Shown here: positions 21,680-32,017 of the stretch, in pieces
Layout of the letters: every line of letters begins with the position of its first letter
How positions within the stretch are numbered: position 1 is the stretch's first letter
Assembly (NCBI GenBank): GCA_003049485.1
Contig: PYST01000139.1
Location: 1 to 64,000, forward strand
Direction: 5' to 3'
Source of the DNA: Ophioceras dolichostomum
Taxonomy: Eukaryota > Ascomycota > Sordariomycetes > Magnaporthales > Ophioceraceae
Length of the DNA: 64,000 nucleotides
The notes under the pieces: generated by a model
The model's database searches: none
What the model saw: only the letters and a program-made list of their open reading frames with translations
What the model was told of the DNA's origin: nothing
Position numbers and translations under genes: made by a program

Positions 21680-22258
21680 ATGTCGAGCCAGAATATCCGC
21701 CCATCCTCCCGGCAGGGCCAGCCTCCCACTCCCGCGCCGGGCGCGCGGCCTCCTTCTCGTCAGGGCTCGGGGAACCGGGGCCAGTCGGCTACCACGGGGC
21801 CTTCGGCGACTCCAAAGCCGCCTCCCACGGGCCCCAAGGCGTGGGTGGAGGGCAGAGAGGGCTTTGATCCAGTCCTGGGCAGGAAGTGGATCGATGTAAC
21901 CAATCGTTTCACCGAGACAGAAGAGAGCAAGAGCAAGCCCCGCGAAAAGACGCCGGAGGACACCGAGGTGCTGATCAACGTTCAGGTGCAAAACACGCGG
22001 GTCATTTTCAAAGTCTTCCAGGATGAAGGGCGGATTCTCGGAGATGGCAGATGGGCCTACTACAACAAAGTGACTCACACCATCTACTTTACGAGAAGAC
22101 AGCCTTCGGAGATTCTGCTGAATGCGTGGAACCAAGGGCAAGCTACGAAGAGGGCGGCGGAGCAGCCCCCCCCGCCCGGCTATGGCGCAGTCGGTGGCAC
22201 CTCCGGTGTTGGACTGGGCAGCACCGGTCTCGGACAGGGCGGTATCAACCAGTACTAG
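21680..22258 (+). CDS. P3, small proline-rich protein of the P family
   Basis: A single exon encodes 192 residues. The ATG at 21680 (AAATGTCG) is favoured over upstream non-ATG extensions because MSSQN matches the MSNQ and MSHN starts of its relatives. Residues 1-60 are rich in Pro, Ser, Gly and Arg. The conserved domain spans about 67-150 (GRKWIDVTNRF, then VIFKVF, AYYNKVTHTIYFTRRQPSEI). A Gly-rich tail follows (GVGLGSTGLGQGG). There is no signal peptide or membrane segment. It lies upstream of and convergent with F2, with 488 bp between stop codons. It is the copy-B counterpart of P1, longer at both ends. Function unknown. Confidence 0.75.
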   Translation: MSSQNIRPSSRQGQPPTPAPGARPPSRQGSGNRGQSATTGPSATPKPPPTGPKAWVEGREGFDPVLGRKWIDVTNRFTETEESKSKPREKTPEDTEVLINVQVQNTRVIFKVFQDEGRILGDGRWAYYNKVTHTIYFTRRQPSEILLNAWNQGQATKRAAEQPPPPGYGAVGGTSGVGLGSTGLGQGGINQY

Positions 22259-22746
22259 TCATCATGGGGCGTGGGTGCCTTCAGCTTCGCAGTGGTCCCT
22301 GGGCGTCGCTGGTTCTTCGAACCACTCTCTCCTCTTTTTCACGATTTCTTCCGGTTCTCCGTTTCCTTGTTTCCTCTTTTCCCAAGCCTTTCTCTAACAT
22401 CATTGCTGTTCACCCCTTTTTTCCTGTTCGTATCTGCACCTACACTACTAGTTAACTCTCCCTCCTAGTCGTTTGTTTCCACTATGTTTGTCCCCTCACT
22501 GGCTGTCTCAGCGATCCGCCATTTTTAGCCGTTCCCATAGGTACCTAATCAACTACCTACCTAACCCATTCAGCTGTCATCATTAGCACCCTCGCATCCC
22601 GTTCCTTTGCCATCTTCTTGCCTTCAAGAATAAAGATAAACTTAGCAAAATAGTTGCAAACGTCCTACTTGTCTATAATCATTTACCAGCCGCGTCGCCA
22701 TTGTAGCTGGGCTCTAACTGCAACCCCGTTTGGCCCTCGGCCTCTA

Positions 22747-25171
22747 TTAATTTGATGCTTCGGGGAGACACCATGGGTCCTCGTCATCCGTGTACGAATG
22801 AAGCCATCGACCGCCGTACCAAACCCGACTATCATAGCCCGAATACCACCACTCTAGAGTCCCCCGTCGAGATACTCGAAGAGGGGCTTCCCATTTGCAC
22901 CACTCGGGCCATTTGTCAAGGGGGGTTTGTGATGGGCTTGTGGAAACGTCCACCACGCAGTCGTAGTAGTGGCGCGCCGCTCCGGGGAACTTCGTGACGA
23001 AGTACCATGTGCCGGTGAAGTATAGCTCGTCCGCCTCCCCAAGCACAACTTTCCTCACTGGCCTGCCCAAGCGATAGCAGCCGACGCTCTCGCGGTGGCC
23101 GTCGGCGTATGTGAGAACCATGCCGGTGATGATTTCCACTCCGGGTCGCTTGATTTTCAGCACGAGATCGACTTCTGTGACGTCCTTCATTGAACAGCGG
23201 GTATACACTGCTGGGCGACGTATGCGTCTGTGGTGTGAGTGCAAGGGATAAGGAAGCTGAGGCGGCCAGCTGATGTACTGGGTGTGTGGCAGCTGCGCCG
23301 GACCGGCGTTGGAGATGCCGACCAAGTTCAAGTGGTCATTGTCCAGATCCTCGCTCAACAAGTTCAGCCACACCCGCGTAGGCCGATCGCATGGCAATGG
23401 GCCGATGACGGACTGGAAGGGGGCGTCGCTCAGGGGCAAGGCGCTGCCGAATAGGACAGCTCTGTTCTTATTGGTGCAGAACTGAGACACGACGCTGTTA
23501 GCGGTGCGAGTTCTATTGGGGCGCAAGACAATCGGCTCAAGGAGCGTGGGAATGAAGAATGCAAGGTAGCCTTACCACAATGCCCCCTGTGCCAAGGTCG
23601 CCAGCGGCCGTACGCAACGGCCGGCTCAGGATATCTGTGATATACTCCCCGTCGTTGACTGGCATGTAGATCCAGAAATAGGGGCACGACGCATAGTCGT
23701 ATATGAACAGGTCACTGGCGTCTTCAAGCGGCCCGCCCTGATCTGCGACAATGCATACGATCTTCCGGCCGTCTGTGGCCACGTTGTAACCGATCGTGCC
23801 GGGGCTGTTGATGTCGATCGCCCTCATGCGCAGACTGTACAGCATGCGTTCATAGCTCTCGCTCTCGTCCGGGGGCCCCAGCGTCGAGATTTCCATCAGC
23901 CGAGGGAATGGCGCTGTCGGGAGCTCCCAGCGGATGTCCGTGAGAGCTAGACCCGATGGCCCACGTGCCAGACTCTCAGGGACATCAATCCAGCGTGCCT
24001 TTCGGCCCTGTAGGCATGTTAGAAAGCCGGCGTCAGTACTATGGTGGAGAAACCGAAACGTCGGCGTAGGTTGGGGAGCTCACCTCGACCCCAACTATTA
24101 CGGGAAGAGGTCCTCGCCAACGAGGCACGCGCCTCCACCACACACCTCGCTCACGGCCGATGGTCTGACACCACGTGTTCCGCCGTGATATAGGTACGAA
24201 TACCACGCGAAGCAGCCCGAGGTGGTCATCAGCGACGAATATATCCCCGTCGGTATCCCACGTTTCCTCGCCAGTTCCCTGGCTCGGGGATGACGGCGCT
24301 GGCCCATATGTATGCGGGGATTCTCGCCAAGCTGGTATGACGAGCATATCTCTGCTTCTCTGCCCGTCGTGCTCGCTGCCCTCGTTCTCCGGGCTGTTGG
24401 AGAGGGTACTGACGTAATATTTACCATCCAACTTGGCGAACGTCGCGTAAACGGCCTGGGTGAGGTCGATGAAACAGCTGTAGTTCGGCGAAGACGGAGA
24501 CAATGTCAACCGATCCCAGGTGTCGAACGTCGCGCACACCTGGACAAGATGGCTTGCGATCTTGACCCAAAGCTCTTGGGGCAAAGGAGGGCCCTTCCAT
24601 AGGCAGGACTGGTCTCGATGAAGGTTAAAGGCCAGGGCTTGACAGATGCGCTTGGATCGCCGCACATTGTGGAGGGTCTTTCCCAGCGGACCGAACGCGA
24701 AGTCCATTATCCGGTGGATCGCGGGCGTGAGATTGTGCGACTGCGGCACCCAGCGGAGACAGTCATTGTGATAGGAACACCGCAGTTTCAATCCTTCGCC
24801 TCCAACGCAAGGGCGATCACCCAGACACATGTGGAGATCAAGCTCGCGATCCCACTCTTCTCGGTGGCTGCAGCTGGTATAGCCATGTCGAACTTTGAAC
24901 GTGAAGGTGGCCGGTGGTAGGATGTTGGGGACTGGAGATTCGTCGGGTGGTTGGTTTTCGCGAGGGGTCGACGGCGGAAGAACGCCCTCTGAATATGATG
25001 CCCCACGATCAGCAACGCAAGAATAGCAGCGGCCAACCTAGTGCAAGGTGACGGAAAAAACCTACCCAGGGTGATTTGGTCAAAGTTCTTGATGAGGAAG
25101 CGACAGAGATAACACCGCTGCCTCATGAGGCACAGCTTGAACGGCTTCTCGCTTTCTGCGTCTTGAGACAT
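22747..25171 (-). CDS. F2, paralog of F1 with cysteine clusters and F-box-like motif
   Basis: Exons are 25066-25171, 24084-24988, 23576-24007 and 22747-23481, giving 725 residues. Exons 1 and 3 have exactly the lengths of F1 (106 and 432 nt). The N-terminal C14-x5-C20-x2-C23 is present (LCLMRQRCYLC). The second cluster is HMCLGDRPC then YHNDC, and the F-box-like stretch is LWKGPPLPQELW then IASHL. Exon 3 has IDINSPGTIGYNVATDGRK and FWIYMPVNDGEYITDILSRP, almost unchanged in F1. The C-terminal part has YADGHRESVGCYRL and LEWWYSGYDSRVWYGGRWLHSY. The start at 25171 was chosen over an in-frame ATG at 25309 because F1 and F3 begin at the equivalent position. The short C-terminus (DPWCLPEASN) lacks the acidic tail of F3. 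Confidence 0.82.
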
Positions 25172-25730
25172 GACTAGGACGATTGGAACGGAGCTCGCTG
25201 AGAAGAGGGCAAGAAATCCCGACGGCGAGACCCTTAACACTTTTGTGTACGTTGGTAGTAGGGAGGCAGGGCCAATTGATGGAGGTATATCGTGGGACAG
25301 TTTGGACATCCGGTGCCGTTGGGTGGGGTCAAGTCAAGCAGATTGGCAGACTTGCTGCAGCCAATCGTCAGCTCGCAGCCAACATGGACGGAGCGCTGGT
25401 GCCTGGTGTAGGTACCACTGACCGAGAAGATGGCCATATTTCCACAGCCTCTCTGTGCAAATACCCAAAGCGGGAAACCGGGCTACCACTTACCCACCAC
25501 CAGGCAGCTAGGCAGCCTGAAGTAGGCACTTCGTCGGATGAACGCCTACCAGGTAGAGGTACGTAGTCCCTCTTGGATACATCGCGGCCGACAAGCAGGC
25601 CCACTCTAGCCTGAGGCACTCGTGCAGAACAAAGTGTCGATGCCCCTTAAGCACGTGACCCAACACCTGACTTACAAACAGCCCCCAACTTCTCACTCAC
25701 ATTTCAGGTTCACTGTTGCGGTTAATTACC

Positions 25731-25885
25731 CCTGGGTCGAGATGTCGGCCATATGGTGAGGGACATGAATGGCAGCAACAGGCCGGCCCAGGGTGGTTTC
25801 TCGTCGTTGAGCTGGGCGGGAGGCCGCGCCATAGGTGTTGGCAACGTTGCCTCACGTTTCGGGCCGGCCACGAGGTCGCGGACGA
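25731..25885 (+). promoter_or_regulatory. Shared upstream module of P genes (P4 copy)
   Basis: Closest to the P2 copy at 12083-12237: GCAGCAACAGGCCGGCCCA, TTCTCGTCGTTG, GCCGCGCCATAGG and TTGCCTCACGTTTCGGGCC are shared in order. Confidence 0.4.
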
Positions 25886-26178
25886 GAGCAGCCACTCGCA
25901 GAGACCAACGACCAATAGTCGGGCCACCGACTGTCCTTGAGAACATCGTGGAAGAGATTCGATTAATCTTTCGCTCTTGTGATACCAGAGGACTGGCGTG
26001 AATGTGTTCGGGTAGAGGACACATGGGACGGCCTCTTTTGACACATATCTACAGCCACACTTCTAATTACACCATGAAGGGTGGCTAGGGCTAGGGCCGC
26101 CCATGACTACGAGTATGACAGAGTGCCATGAAGTGGGTATCTAGTATTCGGCAGATGTCGAATAAGTGAGTCTCTATG

Positions 26179-26183
26179 GATAG
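26179..26183 (+). other. Empty target site equivalent to LTR at 12538
   Basis: A single GATAG within ATGGATAGAATGAG corresponds to the duplicated GATAG that flanks the LTR in copy A. It is the uninterrupted state of the site. Confidence 0.7.
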
Positions 26184-26214
26184 AATGAGTGAATATCGGT
26201 GAAGGGAATCTGTG

Positions 26215-26220
26215 TATAAT
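26215..26220 (+). promoter_or_regulatory. TATA-like box of P4
   Basis: CTGTGTATAATAAGAGAC lies 348 bp before the P4 ATG, at the same place as in P2. A shared CTCTGTTTCTCTGATCAGA follows in both leaders. Confidence 0.5.
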
Positions 26221-26562
26221 AAGAGACAAATCTCCTTTCCCCTTTCTACTAGTAATCTCTGTTTCTCTGATCAGACAACTCAGACACTAGACACTACTTC
26301 AGAACAGCCCCAAAACACCCCGATCCTTCCAATAACACAGTAGCAACAACCGCCCTGACTCTGTTTTCAAATATCATCCTCTTTGTCCCCACAGCTCATT
26401 TTCCTTCAATACCTAGACGCCGTCCCCTCAACAACCATCTGCCCCCTTTGCCACTAGTCGTTCCTTTCATCTCATCCACCCTACGCAGGGCACACAGTTA
26501 GCGGTCTTAATACCGACAACTCCCAAGTCTTACACTCGCTTCCATCGAAAGAAGTAACTACT

Positions 26563-28110
26563 ATGTCACACAACCCGTCCGGCCACCAAAACCCTTACTG
26601 GGAGCATGACGATCAAGACGAGGGTCAACCTGGATACGGACAGCCAGCCCAGGGACAACCTGGGCATGTGGCCTCGGGTGGCACGCATGGACACGCCCAG
26701 GGCACGCGGTTCCCTCCCCCTGCGCATGGCGGTATGGCCCCGCCTCCCCGCCGACGGGGGACGAATCCACCCAGCACTGTGAGCAGCAGCGATAGCAGTG
26801 GCGGCGGCGCCCCCATCGGTTTCCCCCCTGCACCAAGCAGCGGCGCACCCGGCCGTGTCCCCCGTGGCAGGCAGGGAGCGGCCGGGTCCCGAGGCGACAC
26901 CCCCTCCAGCCGAACCAGGAGCCAGACACCCGCCGGCCAACGCGGGGACGGTGGCACTCGTGATCGCACAGACCCTCACGGGACCGAGGCCGTCGCCCTC
27001 CGCACTCGGGGCCGCACCGATCCGCCAGCGCCGAAGCGCACAATGTCGATGGACACCGCAAGTACCACTAGTAGTGCCTCCCGCATTCAGGGCTCGGGTC
27101 GCCGTCGTGCGGCTGGCCCTGCCGGCCAGGTGACTCCCAGGCGCGCCACCGGGCTGGAACCGATGCATGGGGAGGATACTGACACTGACCTTTACGGTGT
27201 TTCGGATGACGACGCTGCTGCAGCCCCGCCGCCGCGGCCCGCACGACGCGCTCCTGTCCAATATCCTCCTCCTCAGCCTGCTCCGTTGCAGTATCCTCCG
27301 CCTCAGCTTCAAGCACAATATCCTGTGCCACAACCTCAGGCGCAATACCCTCCGCCTCAGCCTGCTCCGTTGCAGTATCCTCCGCCTCAGCTTCAAGCAC
27401 AATATCCTGTGCCACAACCTCAGGCGCAATACCCCCCGCCTCAGCCTCAGGCTCAATTTCCCCCGGCCCAGCATATTCCGGCCCAGCATGTTCCGGCCCA
27501 GCATGTCCCGGCCCAGCACGCTCCAGCCGGCGCTCCAGCTGCGGCCGTGCCCGGCAACGCTCCAGCGGGTCCGGCTACGGCATCCGAGAGGCCACCGATG
27601 CAGGGCAGCAACACCGACCTGACTCCCGGCAGGCCCTGGGTCGACGTCACCGAGGTCGTCGAGGTTAGAGAGGAGAAGGGCGGTCGCAGCCTGCGCGTCC
27701 GTTACAAGCCCCATCAGAGCCGTACCAGAACGCTAAACCTCGAGCCCGACCAATTCCGTCCTGGCCGTCTCCGGAGCGGCGCAGAAGTTATTTTCTATCA
27801 CAGTCGGAGTACCAACACGGTGTTCTATATAAGGGCTCTCGACATCGACTCATTCATCAGGACGCGCGACCCTCAGCCTGCGGGGAAGCCGGCGGAGGAG
27901 GAGAAGGAGGAGAGCTGGCAGATGAAGGCGGTGCAGACGTTTGCTGGTGAACGACTGATTCCGTTGCCGATCCCATCGTTCTTGGCCAAGAGCGAGCCCG
28001 AGGCCAAACAGGGGTCCGGGAGCAAGGAGTCCGATGTCAAAAAGGGCTCGGGAAAGAAAGGGTCTGGCGGCAAGAAGGGGTCTGGGAGCAAATCTGGAAG
28101 CAAATCTTAG
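26563..28110 (+). CDS. P4, large P-family protein with disordered Gln/Pro region and basic tail
   Basis: A single exon encodes 515 residues. Residues 1-225 are hydrophilic, with a Ser tract (SSSDSSGGG) and SRTRSQTPAG, both kept in the P2 relic. Residues about 233-330 are a Gln/Pro/Tyr region containing two exact 28-residue repeats (QYPPPQPAPLQYPPPQ...), then QHVPA units. The conserved P domain is at about 356-430 (GRPWVDVTEVV, LRVRYKP, NTVFYIRALD). The tail after about 480 is basic Gly/Ser/Lys (KKGSGKKGSGGKKGSGSK). There is no signal peptide or membrane helix. Low complexity suggests a scaffold or phase-separating protein, but this is inference. It is convergent with F3, with 694 bp between stop codons. 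It is intact, unlike its copy-A counterpart P2. Confidence 0.8.
   Translation: MSHNPSGHQNPYWEHDDQDEGQPGYGQPAQGQPGHVASGGTHGHAQGTRFPPPAHGGMAPPPRRRGTNPPSTVSSSDSSGGGAPIGFPPAPSSGAPGRVPRGRQGAAGSRGDTPSSRTRSQTPAGQRGDGGTRDRTDPHGTEAVALRTRGRTDPPAPKRTMSMDTASTTSSASRIQGSGRRRAAGPAGQVTPRRATGLEPMHGEDTDTDLYGVSDDDAAAAPPPRPARRAPVQYPPPQPAPLQYPPPQLQAQYPVPQPQAQYPPPQPAPLQYPPPQLQAQYPVPQPQAQYPPPQPQAQFPPAQHIPAQHVPAQHVPAQHAPAGAPAAAVPGNAPAGPATASERPPMQGSNTDLTPGRPWVDVTEVVEVREEKGGRSLRVRYKPHQSRTRTLNLEPDQFRPGRLRSGAEVIFYHSRSTNTVFYIRALDIDSFIRTRDPQPAGKPAEEEKEESWQMKAVQTFAGERLIPLPIPSFLAKSEPEAKQGSGSKESDVKKGSGKKGSGGKKGSGSKSGSKS
27259..27426 (+). repeat. 84-bp minisatellite inside P4
   Basis: There are two consecutive 84-bp units (27259-27342 and 27343-27426), nearly identical in DNA, plus a partial unit. 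The length is a multiple of three, so copy number can change without breaking the frame. Confidence 0.85.
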
Positions 28111-28202
28111 GCTATCCAGTCTCGGTTGTCGTTCTTCGATGACTCCATTGCCTTGATTCTTTCTTTCCCTTTCCCATTCTCCAGTCCCCCCTTCCCCCCC
28201 TT

Positions 28203-28275
28203 TTTCACACACACAAACAAAAAAAAACAGAAAACAGAAAACAGAAAACGAAAAAAAAACTAAAAAAAACTACAG
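28203..28275 (+). repeat. A-rich simple repeat after P4
   Basis: A short CA tract and AAAACAG units run into poly-A stretches in the spacer between the P4 and F3 stop codons. This is ordinary low-complexity DNA. Confidence 0.7.
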
Positions 28276-28804
28276 CCCCCTTCCTACCCAACCAAGCCGT
28301 CTCTTTTGCTTTTTTTTCCTTCGTAAGACTCTTATAGATTTCATTATTTCTGTTCAGCTACGCCGTCAAATCCTTCTACCCCCCTCCTTCAACACCCACC
28401 CTTCTTCCCTTTTCCGCCAGCAGCGTTTGTATCCGGTTTCCCCCCTTGAATTTCGGCTTGGCTCTGGCTCTGTATTACCATCCCGTTCAGTTCCCGATGA
28501 TTTCACCATTCTCGTGTTTTGCCCGTCGTTTGCCCTTCTCCCTCGCTTTCCCTTCCCTGATTAACTTAGTTCTTTTTTCTCTCCCAACATAATAGACAGA
28601 TTGATATAGCAGTGTTAAGTGTCCCCACAGAGATAGTGTCAAATTTTAAGTAGAATCCTGTCAACAGATGCCAACCCACACACGTTGTAACAGTCTGCCG
28701 TGTCCAGCCCTTCTCAACCCCTGCTAACAGAGTTGAACCGATGCCACTAACTACCAGTAGTAGCACCTCCTAGTAGGCACCCACCAACCCACTCACCCAC
28801 CTCC

Positions 28805-31256
28805 TTACTCATCATCAGAATCATCGTCATCGTCGTCATCAACCTCCTCATCTGAGACCGGTTCCGAGTCCGAGCTCCCGTCTTCGATTGACGACCGCGG
28901 CTTGTAAAGCGGATCCCGGCCCGCCGTGTACGAATGGAGCCATTCGCCCCCGTACCACACCCGGCTGTGTTTTCTCGTGTAGAACCATTCCAGTGTCCCA
29001 CGCTGAGCCGTTGCGAGTGTGAAGGTGCGGTTTTTGTTATACTTGTCGGGATAGAGGACCGTTGGCGGGTTCTTGGATACTGTGGCGACCATGTCCCTGA
29101 ACGCAGACTTTCGATACCACGGGAAGCGCTCCCGTTTGCCCGTGAAATAAAGCTTGTCCGTCTCCTCTAGCTTGATTGTCTGCGCGTCCGCGGTGGCGCG
29201 GTAAGTACCAACGCTCTCGCGGTGGCCGTCGGCGTAGGTGAGGAGCAAGCCAAGGGCCTCCTTGCCGTTCCAACTGAGGCAGACCTTCACCTCCGTGACG
29301 TGCTCCATGGAGCACTTGGTGTATATCACGTCTTGTTGGATGAGCAGGTGGTGTTCAGCGCTCGGTGCCTCCTGGAGTTGCCCGGGCCAGCGGTCACCCT
29401 CGACTTGCCCTGCGGTAGACACATCTTCATCGAGTCCCAAGATCCTCTCGGTGGTCGGCGAGGATGGTAGGTCCACTTGGTTGAGCCACACGCGTGATGG
29501 GCGCCCACCGGGCAACCGGCCAGTTGTAGACTGAAGAGACAAAACGCCCCGGGGCATTGAATAGCCGAAAAGAGCCATCCTATTTTTGTTGGTACAGAAC
29601 TGTGGCAAAGGCTGTTCAGTGATGACGAGCAAAAGACTTGAGTGGACAAAGTAGGGGCATATGAGTCAGAGCATCGGAACGGGGCAAAGTCTTACCACCA
29701 TCTTCCCAGGGCCAGAAGTGGGAGGTTGTATGAGGATCTCAGTGATGTACTCCCCATCGTTTATGGGCATGTAAACCCAGAAGAGTGCTTTGGGCTTTCC
29801 GTATATCGCGTACAGGGGGTCTGTCTTGTGGACGTCGGTGACTCCGGGTCGGTGGGGGACAACAGCGAGAACTTGGTGCCCATCTGTGGCCACGCCATAC
29901 CCAACAGTGTCTGGGCCATTGACCTCCAAGGTCTTCATTCGGAGGCAAAATTGCCTCTCCACTCCATAGTCGTACGATCTCGTAGCTGCGTGGCCCATAG
30001 GCATCACATCTGCGATTTGCATGGAAAAATGGGGCGGTATGGCAGGAATCTCCCAGCGAACGCTGGGCAGGTTGTCAGGGAGGTACATATCCCGTGCCTT
30101 TACGCTCTGCACAGGTGTCAGAGAAGGAAATATGGAGGCTGGTCAAGGAATTGGGTCGTGGATCTCACCTCCATCTCGACTGTGGCGGAAATCGGTCCTT
30201 GCCCGCGAGGGATCTCGTCCCACCACAGGTGTTGCTCCGATTTTACACTCGCACACCACGCTTCCCGCCTTTCCCGGGGTACAAACACGACCTTGCGGAT
30301 GCCAAGCTGGTCGTCGGCGAAGAACACAGCCCCGTCATCTTCCTTGTGAGCGTCGCCATCGGACGGCTCGACATTGGCGATGTCCGCACGCTTTGTTTGC
30401 CGTGCAGGGATTACAAGAACACTCCCAGTTTTCCGACCATGGGTCTTGGCTCCCGATCTGTTGGAAAGAGTGCTGACGTAGTACCGACCTTGGATCTTGA
30501 CGAAGGTGGCGTAGACAGGCTGGGAGATGTCGATGGTGTTTGTCGAGTTGGGCTGTCGTTGGGCGGAAGAGATCAACCAATCCCACGTATCGACGACTGC
30601 GCATTCTTTCGAAAGGTGTTCTGCGACCATCATCCATAGCTCCAGGGGAAGCTGCGGGCCTTTCCAAAGACGGGGCTGGTCTCGGCCAAGATTGTGGCCT
30701 AGCAATTGGGATATGCGTTGACGTCGCTGCACATCCTGAGCATAGCACCCAGGGCCTTCGAAGGAGTGGCACATTGTGCGGCCGATGTCCGGGGTGAGGG
30801 GTGCTGGCAGCCAGTCTTTGCAACCAGGGTGGTAGTGTTCCTCATCTACCAAGGTCTCCCTCCTGCAGCACGGCTCAGAGGTCAAGCACAAGCAGATGAC
30901 AACCTTTCTTTCCCAAGCTTTGGAATGCCATAACACATACCACCCGTTAGTCGGGACGAGTTTGAGCGTGATGGTCTCGGTGGATGTTATGGGGGCCTCG
31001 TGGAAGTAGGATCGCCTGGAGGGAGAGACGTTTCCTGCGTTAGGTGATTCATTATTAGCGTGATGGAAGGACGTAATGGAGAAGCACCACATGGACAGAC
31101 AATTGCCTGCCACCTGGGTTGCAGCTTACTAAGGACGACATCGTCATCGAACACGAAGAGGAATCTACAATAAGCGCAGCGCCGTTGCGTAAGGCAGAAG
31201 ACGAAGTTTGTACCGAGTTGATTGTCGTCGATGTCAGAGTCGGTGGACGAAGACAT
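28805..31256 (-). CDS. F3, paralog of F1/F2 with acidic C-terminal tail
   Basis: Exons are 31130-31256, 30169-31034, 29696-30106 and 28805-29599, giving 732 residues and the same intron phases as F1 and F2. The N-terminus has C21-x5-C27-x2-C30 (FCLTQRRCAYC). The second cluster is CLCLTSEPC then YHPGC, and the F-box-like stretch is LWKGPQLPLELW then VAEHL. The exon-3 signature is FWVYMPINDGEYITEIL. Exon 4 has NKNRMALFG, YADGHRESVGTYR and LEWFYTRKHSRVWYGGEWLHSY. It is clearly more diverged than F1 is from F2, so the F2/F3 split predates the block duplication. The last 25 or so residues are strongly acidic (SDEEVDDDDDDDSDDE), absent from F1 and F2. The start at 31256 follows the pattern of the paralogs. 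Confidence 0.82.
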
Positions 31257-32017
31257 TGCGAGAACACGAGGTCTAGGGTGCCAACGTCTGAAGGAAAAGG
31301 TTGTGTATGTTTGAGGTATCGTGCCAGTGGACCCAAAAGAATTTAGGGATTTTCCCTGTGTACCATGGTGCCGCGGGGCAGCTGAGGGCCGTTGGGCGGG
31401 GTAATAAACAGCTGTGCAGCTGAGGGGAACGCAAACGCAACTCCCCTTTCCTGCACAGCCAATGACGCCTATCAGTCCTGCGATAGATGGCCTGTTGCCT
31501 GAATAATAGGCACCACGATGCAGGCAGACCTTGGCTGCCTGACCGGGGCCAAGTTGACAGGCCCTTCGTCCAGAAAAGTAGACCCATATGTTGCTCTCGC
31601 GACCCCGTTCAGCCTTTGGCCTCTGGAGGAAAGGGAGAGGCGGAAAAGAGGGAAGCACTGAAACCGCTCGCTGAATACCGTCATTGCAACTGTGTTCAAG
31701 ACTCAAGCCATCACAATCACAATACCTCTACTCAATCCCCATCTCAAGAAACACCGGGATCGCAGCCAACGGTGCGCACATCGCATTAGTGCCATAAGGT
31801 TCAACCCGAATTCGGCGTCCCCACCTCGTCCTAAACAAAAAAAAATTTGCTGAGGCATTTCCACCACGTCCACAACTTCAGAGACAAATCCCTCGCATCT
31901 AGGTATCGATGTCTGAGTCAACTGTAGCAGATGCAAGTGTAGGGTTCTCTCTTTCTATTTCCTTCGCGTAAGCGATCTGCTGAAAAACCTCATTCGATAC
32001 CCGTGTACCTGGTACCT
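31257..32017. other. Intergenic spacer
   Basis: Upstream regions of F3 and of the divergently placed permease gene. No gene or repeat seen. Confidence 0.5.

Larger units (their letters stand above)
17385..28110 (+). repeat. Segmental duplication, copy B (GT-B, P3, F2, P4)
   Basis: Partner of 2890-15000 in the same orientation. Similarity begins near 17388 (TTGTGCCGCAACACATG, also at about 2894) and is followed through GT-B, the gene-free stretch, P3, F2 and P4. F3 (28805-31256) continues the block but has lost its counterpart in copy A. No LTR was found in copy B, and the site of the 12538 LTR is empty here. Confidence 0.85.

Noticed and set aside
25172..25309. N-terminal extension of F2 from an in-frame ATG at 25309
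   Set aside because: F1 and F3 begin at the position equivalent to 25171, and the extension has no counterpart in them.
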